Shown here piece by piece: positions 27,744 to 37,319 of a stretch of 38,317 nucleotides of DNA. Each line of letters starts with the position of its first letter. Positions within the stretch are counted from its first letter, which is position 1. Source of the DNA: Dunaliella salina (Eukaryota; Chlorophyta; Chlorophyceae; Chlamydomonadales; Dunaliellaceae); assembly GCA_002284615.2 (NCBI GenBank), contig MU069637.1, forward strand, positions 342,630-380,946. The letters are read 5' to 3'. The notes under the pieces were generated by a model. It did not search any database. It had not been told where the DNA came from and saw only the letters and a list, made by a program, of their open reading frames with translations. Made by a program: the position numbers and the translations under genes.

Positions 27744-28797
27744 TTCATGTGCTTGGCAACATGCATACCGAGGTATTTAAACTGCCCTTTTTAGGTAGAG
27801 CCACATCTCCATACATGGAGGTAGGCAAGGAAGAACACGGCCTACTATTAAAGTGTACGACCTCTGACTTGGTCGTGTTGACAGTCAGCCCTTTTTTTCG
27901 TTGCATAGGGCCAGAACCTATTTAACATAACCTGCATTAGTAGTCAGACTCAGGTCATCCACATACAGCATGTACGGCACACGTGCCCTTTTATCCCCAT
28001 CCATCAAAACATATTCATCATCTAGTACATTTGTTTAATTGCGTGTAAAAGTAGGTCAGGCATGGCAATGCGTTGCTAGTGGTCCCAATGTTGCAAGCAA
28101 GGTTCGGTACCATACGCTTGAGAAGTCTATGAAGGCAGCATGCAGTCCAGGTGATTGCTGTGGTTTGAGCTTTTTTGCAGCATGCCTCAAGTGCCTCAAA
28201 ATAAAAAGGGAATACAGCGTGCTCCTACCTGGTTAAAACCCAAACTGTGTACCATGGACCTTACGTCTCTGTACAACAAACCTTCACCAAGTCTTAACAC
28301 TTTAGCGTGAATGCAGTACACAACCCCACTCACAGCAATCATCCTTTACTTCCCAGGATTTGACATAGATCCCTTTTTATGCAGAGGACTCAATTTGCAA
28401 CCTCCCATACTTTAGGGATCCTGGCTTTACTCAATGAAACCTTAAACATGCGAGCTATCAGGGGCACCAGCATGTTAATTTAATGCACCCTTTGGCACAC
28501 AACGGGCAAACAGGCATTTAGGAAGGGTATAGGGATACCATCTAGTCCAGATGAAGCACCCGCACTCTACTTCGCGACATGGGACCCAACTGTCTTATCC
28601 AAAACTGCTGTGCTAGGAGTTTCCAAGCAGTCAGGTTGAGGAATCCACCCAGAATCAGCACCTTGTCTCAGGAGCACCTCTGGGGCCGCGTGTTTCCTAC
28701 TTAAAGGCACAGCCATATCTCTTCCTGACAAGCAAGAACCTCTTGAAGTCCTAGCTGCACATTCATGCCTATCCTGTTGTGGCACTGTTGCTGACAC
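27744..28797 (-). pseudogene. A3 reverse transcriptase remnant
   Basis: In pieces from 28797 down: GRDMAVPLSRKHAAPEVLLR, QGADSGWIPQPDCLETPSTA, LDGIPIPFLNACLPVV, ARIPKVWEVA, LKRMVPNLACNIGTTS, PYMLYVDDLSL (YVDD at the YADD site), VNTTKSEVVHFN, and FKYLGMHVAKHMNLE. There are multiple stops and frameshifts. It is more diverged from A1 than A2 is. Confidence 0.7.
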
Positions 28798-28974
28798 CCG
28801 GAAGTGATTTGCAGGTGCTGTTTCCAGTCACTAGTAGGAACTGGAGTGGTGTGTAAGGTCTTTTTTTGTTACATTGACCAAGGAAATAGCAATTTCCCAT
28901 GAGGGCCTTAGCACCTTCATGGTCAAAAGAAACCAGCAGGAAAGCTGGGGCTCCTACGAAGAAAAACAAGCAGG

Positions 28975-29098
28975 GTCCACACAGAAGGACAGTGGGGGAG
29001 ACAGGCCAGGTCCACTTGGAAGGACAAGGGGGAAGGCAAGCAACGTCCACAAGGAAGGACTAGAGTGAAGGAAAGTAAAGGTTCACAGGAAGGACAGT
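28975..29098. repeat. Four-unit 35-36 bp minisatellite in the A3 linker
   Basis: GTCCAC (last copy GTTCAC) begins at 28975, 29010, 29045 and 29081, each followed by a purine-rich GGAAGGAC block. Confidence 0.8.
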
Positions 29099-29137
29099 CT
29101 GAGAGGGCAAAGTTTAATGTACAGAGCTCCTGAAGGT

Positions 29138-29345
29138 CTACCCCTTCCTCAACACAGCATGGACCTGAGGGTCCTTCCTGAACAACATGTCTAGAAAAAG
29201 CACACACTGCTGCCTTTTGTGACAACGCCTTGTCCTACTGTTATACGTTCTGCTATTCCTCGTGAGGAATTGGCATGCTTTGCTTCCCCGCGCCTCACTG
29301 CATGCACAAAAGAACACCTTGCCAAGGATGTCACGCCTGCAAGGG
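29138..29345 (-). pseudogene. A3 pre-RT linker remnant
   Basis: EARGSKACQFLTRNSRTYNS, RTRRCHKRQQCVLFLDMLFR aligns with AVHACRFLKREYKKQTRRAR and EYQKAVFLDRLKR of A1. No endonuclease is visible upstream, so A3 is probably also 5'-truncated near 29345. Confidence 0.5.
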
Positions 29346-29803
29346 TGCATGTTCAGTAGGCAATTTTAGCTGAACAAGGCCAGCCATTTTCATAGCACAG
29401 TAATAGAAATTTTTTTGATTATCTGTGGCATGGCAGCACCAGTTGTTCATTGTACTGGGCTCAAGTACGTACTAGCACCAGGGCAGGGAATATACCAAAG
29501 AATTCCAGGAACAGAGAGAGCCCATAAACATCCCATGAAAGCACACAGTATAAGAGACAGAGCACTCAGGGGAAAGTTCGAAGAAAATGTGTCCAGGTCA
29601 GAAGGCAGATGCGAGAGGAAATTACAAGTTACTATGAGCATCTCATATGCCTGCCTGCACACTGCTCGTCACACATCTACTGGATAGATCTTAGAAAAAA
29701 AATTACTTCGCGCTGCTGAGGGGAACTATCGGTCGCTTACATGGTAGACATGTAACAGGATGATTGGAATTTGTTGAACCAAGGATGTGTGTCACTAATA
29801 ACA
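29346..29803. other. No gene seen
   Basis: The 90-codon + ORF at 29415-29687 has no recognisable features. Confidence 0.4.
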
Positions 29804-30240
29804 GTGTGGTGCTTCAGTGCTACACTGCTATTGGAACAACACTATGCCATGGAACTATGCTGTGTTTCCAGTGCTGTACTGCTAAGGGATTGTGTGGTGC
29901 TTTTAGTGCTGCACTGCTATTGAATACTCTGCTACGGAAACAACACTTTGCTATGGAACTGTGCAGTGCTTCCAGTGCTGTACTGCTAAGTAATAGTGTG
30001 GTGCTTTCAATGCTGCACTGCTATTGGAACAACGTTTTGCCATTGAACTGTGCAGCGCTTCCAGTGCTGTACTGCTAAGGAATTGTGTGGTGCTTNCAGT
30101 GCTGCACTGCTATTGGATACTCTGCTACGGAAACAACACTTTGCTATGGAATTGTGCAGTGCTTCCAGTGCTGTACCGCTAAGGAATAGTGTGGTGCTTT
30201 CAGTGCCACACTGCTATTGGTTTCTTTGCTATGGACCAAC
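29804..30240. repeat. Higher-order tandem repeat of about 192 bp (88 + 104)
   Basis: GTGTGGTGCTT begins at 29804, 29892, 29996, 30084 and 30189, with spacings 88, 104, 88 and 105. The longer units carry an extra ATACTCTGCTACGGAAACAA segment. Two full higher-order copies and part of a third are present. The apparent + strand ORFs (repeated CCTAKELCGA-like peptide) follow from the repeat. Confidence 0.88.
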
Positions 30241-30944
30241 ATTTATTGAGGAATTGTGTGACCCGATTACTAAGTCGCTATTGGTGCCTGTGGACACTAT
30301 TGTTTTGTTTGTTCACAACCTGAGTTTTTTCTCTTCCTTTGCTTTTCCCGGGCCTGACCTTCGGTCAAGATGTGCCACTGCCAGCCTACTCACGAAAAAT
30401 TCATGCAGGAGAAGATGAAGTATGTCATTGTTCTGGCACAAAAAAAGGTAGACACAATATGAGATCCTGCATGTGGAGACAAGGACGCGCTTTTCTCCGC
30501 ACGGAGAGTAATAAAAAAAAACGTAAATGAGAGAAATGTGACGCATGGCAACAACGTTGGGGGATGATCTTCTGTTGTGCATGCTGCGTGCTGGTCTTTC
30601 CTCGTGATTCCCTTAAGCCTCTGGGTGTGTCCTGAGCCCTGTTCAAGTGAAGAACACTGAGTCTAAGGGTATCTTGCTTTCTCTGGTAATGCTTGTAATG
30701 CTTGCTCTTTGAACATGGTCTTGCTTTTTGGGGCTGCTTTACGATCTGAGCTGTTGTTCATTCATGGTGCATCAATGTTTTGTTGTTGCTGAACTTTCCC
30801 AAGACAATGGCATGCCAAATACCTTTTGTTCGTCGCTTTGACTTAAAACATCCGAGGCTGTTCTGAGTTACACCTGTTTGCTATGTGCACATTTTCTCTC
30901 TGCCTATTCTCACACACAAATGAGACAGGGTTTTTTATTTCTTG
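30241..30944. other. No gene seen
   Basis: Mixed-composition DNA with short ORFs; nothing identified. Confidence 0.4.
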
Positions 30945-31025
30945 CTCAGGTTTATTTGGCTGAAAAGGCTAAGCAGCCAAACTTAATGGCTGAAGGCTTA
31001 ATCCCCTTGTAAACCTCAAAATCAC
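30945..31025 (+). other. Possible family A 3' tail remnant
   Basis: GGCTAAGCAGCCAAACTTAA and GGCTGAAGGCTTAATCCC, then CTTGTAAACC, parallel GAGCAGCCAAACAACCTGGC, GGCTGAAGGTCAAACCCA and TTGTAACC at the A2 3' end. Confidence 0.45.
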
Positions 31026-31149
31026 AGTTTATGGGGAAAAGACGGCTCCAGTCAAAACTATGACTGCTATAGCTAGCTAGCCTGTTCGTAGAAGAGAAGC
31101 GCATGTGAAAGGACAAAGCGTGCTGTTGCTTTGATCGTGCAAAAAAAAT

Positions 31150-32140
31150 ACATTTTCTCTGTACATCAATGATGTGGATTGCTTGGCAGAAAATGTGCAA
31201 GGGGCAGTTACAGGTGCAAGCGACCTCCATGTTACGCATATGCTGTATGCAGACGATCTGTGCCTTACCAGTAACCATCCTGGTCTGCTCCAGTTGATGT
31301 TGGATAGGTTGCATGCTTATGCTCGCCAAAAGGATTGATGATAAATGCTGCCACGTCTGAGATTGTGCATTTTAATTCTAAGGGCAATAATGTGCCAGTC
31401 TTCACTTTAGGTGGAGCGAGTTTGGCTCGTGCAGAGTCTTCCAAATATTTGGGCATGCTGTTCACAAAGCAGCGCAACCCTCAGGCCACTGCTGAACGCA
31501 TGCTTACTCCTTTCCTGGCTGGATGTAGACAAATCAGGCAGTTTGCGTCAGAGCACCACTTGACTGACAGGCCGCATACCATGCTCTGGCTGGCTAAAGC
31601 ATATGCTCTCCCTGCTAGCATGTATGCTTGTCAAATCTGGGGCACTAGATATATAAAAGAAGGTGCTGAATGGGACTGCCCTTTACAAACTGTGCACCTA
31701 TGCTTACTGAAGCGTTTCCTTGGGGTGAAGCGTACCACTCCTAACTGGTCTGTTCTACGGGAATGTGTTCATGAGCCTTTGCAGTTTTATTGGTTCCGTG
31801 CAGCAGTCAGGTTCTACAATGCTTTGCTACGCAGCAACAGTACTACACTGCGCAAGGTGCTGCAAGCAGATGTTGACATGAGCAGTATATCTCGTAAATG
31901 TTGGACTTCAGAGTTTTTGGCAGCATGTAATGGCTTGGACAGCCAGAGGTGCAATATGTTTATTCAATGTGTGCATTCAGGGTAGCCAGTAGCACTGAAG
32001 GAGTTCGTTGTTGATCTGAGGAAAAGGCTACGAGGTGTTTGGAATGCGGCTGCCTTGGCAGAGCGCAACGAGCGTGTGAACAAATTAGCCAAGTGTCATC
32101 ACCCTTTTCTGTCCCTAGGTATTTGCATCTTGATTAAGGC
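31150..32140 (+). pseudogene. A2 reverse transcriptase C-terminal palm and thumb
   Basis: Motif C (MLYADDLCLTSNHP) lies near 31241-31282 in one frame. A one-base slip before INAATSEIVHFN leads to the 216-codon stretch at 31335-31985, with LGMLFTKQRNPQATAERMLT, LWLAKAYALPASMYACQIWG, KRFLGVKRTTPNWSVLRECV and FYWFRAAVRFYNALLRSNS. TAG at 31983 replaces the Arg codon of A1 (CVHSGRPVALKEF). A deletion of about 50 bp relative to A1 follows near 32100. Confidence 0.8.
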
Positions 32141-32143
32141 AAA

Positions 32144-32430
32144 CATATGCTGCATACCTTTTTCAACGTTTTCAACGTTCAAGGTATGCGAGAGTTAACT
32201 CTCAACAAGGCGAGGCGCGGGACACTGCTAGTAACCCACCTGATCCCCGCTGACTTCTTTCTTCCGCTTTCTCTTGGTGAAGAGGATACACGGTGCCTTG
32301 GCCCTAGGAATCCCCTTTTCCTCAATTGATGCGGGGAGTGTTTTCACTGCCTGCGTAGTTTTTCTTTTCTTTTCTTTTCTTCTGCATAGTTTTTCTTTTT
32401 CTTTCTTTCTTTTCTTTCGAGCATATGCTG
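32144..32430 (+). mobile_element. B7: family B 3'-end insertion in A2, 9 bp duplication and 5' filler
   Basis: CATATGCTG lies at 32144-32152 and 32422-32430; A1 lacks the insert (AAGCACATGCTGGGAAACAT). From about 32198 it matches the end of B1 (CTCAACAAGGCGAGGCGCGG, GAAGAGGATACACGGTGCCT, CTGCCTGCGTAG, T/C tail). The first 45 bp are not in B1 and contain CATACCTT...AAGGTATG, probably filler or an inverted 5' piece made during integration. Confidence 0.88.
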
Positions 32431-32473
32431 AGAAACATCGCGCGCTTTCAATTGCATGCACACACCCTAAGAG

Positions 32474-32790
32474 TTGAGACATCACTTTGGCAGGGGCACA
32501 CTTCAGTTTGTGATAAAAGAATATGACCTAGGAGGCCTTCAAGATGAAAAACATGCTGTGTTCCTTTGTTCTTGCAATCCTGTGTGTTCTCTTAGAAGGA
32601 CTTATGAACATCTACCTTATCTTATAAACATCTCTTTTCTGATTTCCCCTCTGCTCGCAGAGTTCTTCAAGACGAGACAGGCGCTTTTTACTACACTCAG
32701 GCTAGTTCTGAGGATGCCTCTCATTTCTTACAGGACCAAACTAATGAGACTTATTGTTTTATTTCTAATCTCAAGGATATTTATTCTGTG
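32474..32790 (+). pseudogene. A2 CCHC and C-terminal segment
   Basis: In shifting frames: TSVCDK, then DLGGLQDEKHAVFLCSCNPV, CSLRRTYEHL, VLQDETGAFYYTQASSEDAS. Relative to A1 it keeps the CCHC histidine but has a change after the first Cys pair (TGTGATAAAAG) and several frameshifts. It is interrupted at 32790 by a 372 bp insertion. Confidence 0.65.
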
Positions 32791-33167
32791 CAAACTGGAC
32801 AGCGGCTGTGTGGTCATTCTTGTTTAGGGTGCAATCCTGCTCATCGTGGGTGTGAATTTGCATTTGAGTGTACACCAGGATTCCAAGGCCTTGACCATCT
32901 CTCCTGCACTTGGTTTCTGGATGTCTATAGTCTCGAGTCAAACATTTCATGAGCTTCCCTTTCAAAGCCCTTGCCATTTTTCCAGTTGTGTTACTACCTG
33001 GAGGGCCTACACATTTTTTGTGGTATTTAGAGCGCATGTTTCTCTCCGGGGTTAACACTTCCGAACACTGCTTTTTCAGACTGGTCTGGTTAAAGGCCTC
33101 TGTGTTTCCGCTCAGCTGCCCCTGTAGGCAGATATAGCGATGTAACCTTACCTTACCTTATCCTGTG
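32786..33167 (+). mobile_element. 372 bp insertion in A2 with a TAACCTTACC-type tail
   Basis: CTGTG lies at 32786-32790 and 33163-33167; A1 has the continuous sequence (GATATTTGTTCTTTGGGTGG). The insert 32791-33162 ends GATGTAACCTTACCTTACCTTA, like the family A tails, so it is probably a truncated LINE or a SINE mobilised by related machinery. No intact ORF or tRNA-like boxes were seen. Confidence 0.7.
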
Positions 33168-33242
33168 GATGGAACAGTTCATCAGGCCGAGCAGCCAAAC
33201 AACCTGGCTGAAGGTCAAACCCAATTGTAACCTAACCTAACC

Positions 33243-33540
33243 AAAAAAACGCATGAGAAGACTGGACACGGCGACGGCAGTCAAGTCAGGAGCCATGCGG
33301 AGCCTCTCGCTGCAACATTTCAGTTTGCCAAAGGGGCTGTCTTGTAATTTCCAAGATTCAAGACTGAAACAAGAAGCAAAAAATCCCTTCACCAGAATAC
33401 ACATGGCATGTGTACACTGATGTGGTGATGTGTATTTGGGTTTCGGCTTGATTTAGACTTTGTGTTCACACCCTTCGCTATGAGACAGCAACTTGGAATC
33501 ACAGGTCTTCCCCAAACTGTGACCTTTGTGGGGCTGAAAA
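33243..33540. other. Spacer, no gene seen
   Basis: Unique-looking DNA between the A2 tail and the B2 tail. Confidence 0.4.
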
Positions 33541-33651
33541 GAAAAAAGAAAAGAAAAGTCTATGCAGTTAACAGGCCGCGTGCATTAAGGGAAGAACCCC
33601 TAACATAAGTTAGAGGCCTCACCAGGGTCCCTCCACCTAAACTAGACAAAA

Positions 33652-34524
33652 TTAGCTAAGGAGAGAGCAAGAAGCAGAACTAATGAGGATCCGGGGGATT
33701 GGCTGCCATGCCCCTGAGCGCTCGGACCCTCCTTCTTCCATCCTCAGCCGCCGCCGCGCTGGGCGCCCAGCAAGCCCCCTCCCAGATGCCCCCTGAAAAC
33801 ATAGTGCATGTCTAGTGTTAATGATGTTGGATAATCTTTGGATGGCATGGTCCCTGAGTTGAGAAGCTAGTGATTCAGCTTTTTGTTTGGTCAGGCCCAG
33901 ATTTATGAGAGGTGTGATTGTATAATTGTTATAAATCGTGCCACCAACACCAATTAAGATGATATGCAAAGTCACTTTGTTATTCTTGTTTGAGTTTCTT
34001 AAGCTGCGTGTTTTAAGTCTGCTTATGATGTGGGAATGTTGAGTTTGTGCACGTTCTAAGGTGCTGACAGGATTAGTGTCGGAGCAAAATTTAAGTTCAA
34101 CAAGGTTGATGTCTCTATCTTGTGGTGGAATCTTGGTAGGGTCGAGGTGGGCTTTTCTACCCGGGATGTGCCGCACAAATAGAGCATCAGGGCGGCTTGT
34201 GTGTCGTACAGGAGGGGCAGCGCCGTGAGGGAAAACCCAGTCTGGGATAGCTCGAGAGGTGTTTTCAGGGACTTGTATGCCTTGATCTAGAAGTCTGTCG
34301 TGATTGCAACCATCCATGCTAATGAGGGATGAGCCATAACGGCCTTTGCTGAGGGCTTCTATACAGAGACTCAGGGCCGCGTGGTGTCTGTTGGTGTGCA
34401 TCCCACTCATTGTTGGGTTGGTACACCTAAGCAAAACATGATAAATGTTATCTGTATTTGCACAAAGTGGGCACCTATCAGAAACTGAAAAGATAAATTC
34501 GGAGGCATGGCCCTGTGTATACAC
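33652..34524 (-). pseudogene. B2 CCHC and PD-(D/E)XK endonuclease (best-preserved copy)
   Basis: One 290-codon frame: FIFSVSDRCPLCANTDNIYH, then VLLRC (C-x2-C-x7-H-x4-C), HTNRHHAALSLCIEALSKG, TSRPDALFVRHIPGRKAHLD, then INLVELKFCSDTNPVSTLER, TQHSHIISRLKT, VTLHIILIGVGGTIYNNYTI, and LINLGLTKQKAESLASQLRD. PD and E-L-K are 31 residues apart, normal for PD-(D/E)XK nucleases. The Q-H in the following helix is shared by all copies. The last ~35 codons (GRGLAGRPARRRLRMEEGG) probably run into former UTR. The open frame and intact motifs suggest a relatively recent copy, though the element is truncated. Confidence 0.78.
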
Positions 34525-34533
34525 AATATTCGT

Positions 34534-34990
34534 TCAATATTTCATGAGATTTATTTGATGTTTAAGGGTAGTCTTTAGATTTTTCCAGAAGGAGTTGCTA
34601 ATTTCCTTGTTTGTAAGCTGAGAGATTGGGTGGTGGCCTACATTGTTTGTGTTGTTGGTGGATGGTGTGGCTTTGTTAAGCTTTTGCCATCTCTGGTAGT
34701 GGTAGCCTGAGGTGTCAGCACAACCAAGTTTGTGTTTCTTGTGCATATGTGTTTTAAGTTTGTCGCTCATGTCGGTGAGATAGTGCATCGGGAAAGTGTG
34801 AGTGCGGTGTCTGCCATCATTTTGTGTGGAAGTTGTCTTCAATGAAAGCCAATAGAAGTTGTGGAAGGGGTCCCTGGCATCCGGAAGCGTGATGTCTACT
34901 GTGTCAGAGAGGGCTGCGGTGCGAGCGCAAGCGTCAGCCCCCTCGTTTCCTATGATGCCAGAGTGGGCTTTGACTCTATAAAAATGGATA
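34534..34990 (-). pseudogene. B2 RNase H C-terminal end and linker
   Basis: From 34990 down, in two frames: FYRVKAHSGIIGNEGADACA (His and Asp of RNase H), ARDPFHNFYWLSL, then MSDKLKTHMHKKHKLGCADT, SGYHYQRWQKLNKATP, and KEISNSFWKNLKTTLKHQIN. It joins the CCHC ORF after a frameshift at about 34530. The sequence around 34990 is the empty site for the TA-flanked element in B4. Confidence 0.78.
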
Positions 34991-35257
34991 GGGTGAGGGG
35001 AGTGCTCTAGAAAGAAAGAAAGAAAAGAAAAGAAAAGAAAGAAAAACTACGTAGGCAGAGAAACTCTCCCTACATCAATTAAGGAGGAGGAGACACATTA
35101 GCTCAAAAAGAGCCGTGTGCCCCCTCCACCACAAAGTATGAAAAAGAGAATTCTAATGTGGATCTGGAGGGTTACTAGAAGCTTCTGGCTCTAGAACCTG
35201 GCTGTGGGAAGTATTCTTGTTTTCAATAGCTCGGCGTGTGGTGACTAATTTGTGGGC

Positions 35258-35990
35258 TTATTGAATAGAATGGGCATGAAGTTGTTGAGCAAGCTTCGTG
35301 GCATGCTGATGATCCAATCCTAGTTGTTTGAGTTGCTTGAGGGTATGTTCAGTGTAAATAGTTCCACCTACACCCAGGGGAATAGGGTGAATTGTAACAG
35401 CTTTAGCATTAATAAGTTTACAAAGGTCTGCATGTTGCTGCTTTGCTGCGTTCAACTGATGCTCTGGCCTTGTGTCTTCACAGAACTTGATTTCTATTAG
35501 GCGCACATGGCGTTCATTTGCACGGAGTTAATGGGGTTGCCTCATGTGGCTAGTTCTGGTGGTCCTCAGTGAGGAGCTGCGCAAAGCGTGATGGGAATGG
35601 GTAGGAGAAACACCGTTAGAAGTATGTTTGGCATTAAAAGGGGTGATCAGAGCAGCATCTGGTCGACTGGAGTTGAGTCTTTTCCTCTCTGGAAGGTTAC
35701 GAGGGAAGAGGTAAGCAGGTAAAGTTCTGTTTGAGGCATGTGTAGGGAGTTGGAGGTTGTGTTGGGCAAGCTTAAAATCGCTTCCTATGTCTGTGTAGAC
35801 CAGGCCTGCCCCTACAGGGCATTTGCTGAGGGCTTTTGAAATCATTCTGCCTGCAATGTTATGGCGTTCAGTTTTCATGTTGGAAATGATATGGTTTTGG
35901 CAGCCTGAGAGCATGTGTAGTGCGCAATCCAAATGATGGCAGCCTGGGAGGGGGCAAGATGGATCTGTTGACTGTTTGAAGCGTACTGCA
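35258..35990 (-). pseudogene. B3 CCHC and PD-(D/E)XK endonuclease
   Basis: CCHC: SCPLPGCHHLDCALHMLSGC (an extra two residues between the first Cys pair). The 35528-35932 ORF has TERHNIAGRMISKALSKCPV, NRTLPAYLFPRNLPERKRLN and SSRPDAALITPF. A frameshift at about 35520 leads to MRLIEIKFCEDTRPEHQLNA, HADLCKLINAKAVTIHPIPL, GVGGTIYTEHTLKQLKQLGL. The catalytic PD and E-I-K are present but in different frames, so this copy is inactive. Confidence 0.75.
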
Positions 35991-36101
35991 TGTTTTTGGC
36001 TGGTTGTAGAGGGTGCCTGTGCGGTACTGCAGGATGGTACGCTTCATGGGTACAGAAATGTTGGGCATATTTCTGAAGGCATTGCTGATTTTTTTATCTA
36101 C

Positions 36102-37310
36102 TCACGGTAACAAGTTTTGATAGTAAGAGTAGTAGCCTGTTTTGGCATTGGCATATCCAAGCTTGTGTTTGGAATGCATGTGGGATTTGAGGGCATCTTG
36201 GAGATTGGGGAAGTAGGTGAGCTTTTGGGCGGGTGGTGGACCCGCAGGTGTGCCTGCAGCATGCACTCTTTCTTCCTTGGCTGACCAGAAAATGTTTGTA
36301 AATGGATTTCCACCAGGACCTGCACCNGGGATCTNGGTGTCTGCTACGCAGTTTTGGGCTTGCTTTGCCCGATGTTTTGCAATAGCATCTGCACNTTCAT
36401 TTCCAGCGATGCCAGCATGGGACTTCACCTTGNGAATTCGAATGTTGGTATGGAAGTCTCTAATGAGANTTGAAATCATTTTGAGGACGTCTCCTTGGAT
36501 ATGCCTCAGGTGTTTCNCAGGGTAAAGAAGTTGTTTACGTATTTGTTGAAGAGAGGTGAGGCTGTCTGATGCAATGTCTGCATGTTTGGTCATGATAGCA
36601 GCCGCAATTGCTGCCAATTCTGCTCTAGTGATGGTTTTAGTAATCCCAGCACCGTTAGGTTCTACAAAGTTCTTGCTGTCAGTGGACGGGCAGTAGACTC
36701 CTGCTCCAGTTTCTTGCTTACCGTTATGGACAAGGCAGCTGCCATCTGTGTATGCCCATGCTCTCCAATCATCAACTTTGAGAGTTAGAATAGCACTGGA
36801 TTGGCTGGGCACCGAGTCTGTTTCTTGGACGATCATGTGTGGATTTTTAGGGTGTTTGGAGGCGTGTTGTTTGTCCAATGAAAGGCGATCCAGTTTATTG
36901 AAACCTGGCATGTGAGCATGCATGGAATTTAGGACAGGGTGACTGCTGACATTCGTCAGCTTCCACTGTGTGGCTTCTTTCAAATCTCCTTTCAGTCCTT
37001 GTAGCCAGTCTTTGTTATGGTTGTTGAGATGAACTCGAGCTGCAGTGTTCCAAACAGCAAAGATAAGAAGGTCCCAGGTATGCTGAGGAAGAGGTACCTC
37101 TTGGTTAGGGCAGGATTGAGGGGCACTGTAACCAAGTTTTTTGCAAGGTATGGTGCTGAGGTCGTAACAGAGGTGGGGGTAGACAGTGACAAGTTTGGAG
37201 TAGGGGTTGGTTATCATGTCCTTATTCCAAGCCGGAAGGAACAGGAATGTAGCAGCAGCTTCTGTGTTGAGAATGGCAGAGTAAATGGCATGTTGCAAAG
37301 CTTGGGTCAT
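36102..37310 (-). pseudogene. B3 methyltransferase-like C-terminal half and RNase H
   Basis: 402 open codons. First part: the C-terminal half of the PCIF1-like domain (TQALQHAIYSAILNTEAA, ATFLFLPAWNKD, NPYSKLVTVYPHLCYDLS, LLIFAVWNTAARVHLN). Then RNase H with all four acidic sites visible: AYTDGSC, TRAELAAIAAA, IASDSLTSLQQIRK, KVKSHAGIAGNE with ADA after an ambiguous base. It ends at TGA at 36102-36104 within the linker that continues VDKKISNAFRNMPNISV. This is the only copy here with a complete RNase H active site. It removes element RNA from the RNA:DNA hybrid. Confidence 0.82.
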
Positions 37311-37319
37311 GATTCCCTC

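Larger units (their letters stand above)
27265..29345 (-). mobile_element. A3: degenerate family A retrotransposon
   Basis: The minus strand spans the pre-RT segment (29138-29345), linker, RT and thumb, in the same order as A1 but with many stops and shifts. It is truncated at the 3' side (about 27265), which 5' truncation during insertion cannot explain; a later deletion is likely. It carries a SINE-like insertion (27603-27737) and a 35 bp minisatellite (28975-29098). Confidence 0.78.
31148..33242 (+). mobile_element. A2: family A retrotransposon 3' half, with two nested insertions
   Basis: Starts inside RT motif B (TTCTCTGTACATCAATGATG), runs through motif C, the thumb, CCHC and the 3' tail (AATTGTAACCTAACCTAACC at 33223-33242). 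It is very similar to A1 at DNA level and serves as the empty-site reference for A1's 85 bp insertion. The flanking CAAAAAAA (about 31140 and 33242) may be its target duplication. It carries B7 at 32153-32421 and a 372 bp element at 32791-33162. Confidence 0.85.
33541..35012 (-). mobile_element. B2: family B retrotransposon 3' part, cut by B3
   Basis: The minus strand has the RNase H C-terminal end (about 34980), CCHC, PD-(D/E)XK and a 3' UTR with GGCCGCGTGCATTAAGGGAA and an AAAAGAAAAAAGAAAAGAAA (+ strand) tail at 33538-33557. It is closest to B4. At about 35012 the RNase H sequence (AGGGTGAGGGGAGTGCTCTA) stops at the A/G-rich tail of B3, so B3 inserted into B2 and B2's upstream half lies beyond the window. 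Confidence 0.85.

Noticed and set aside
29804..30418. Two + ORFs with repeated CCTAK-like peptides
   Set aside because: They are readings of the 192 bp higher-order repeat.
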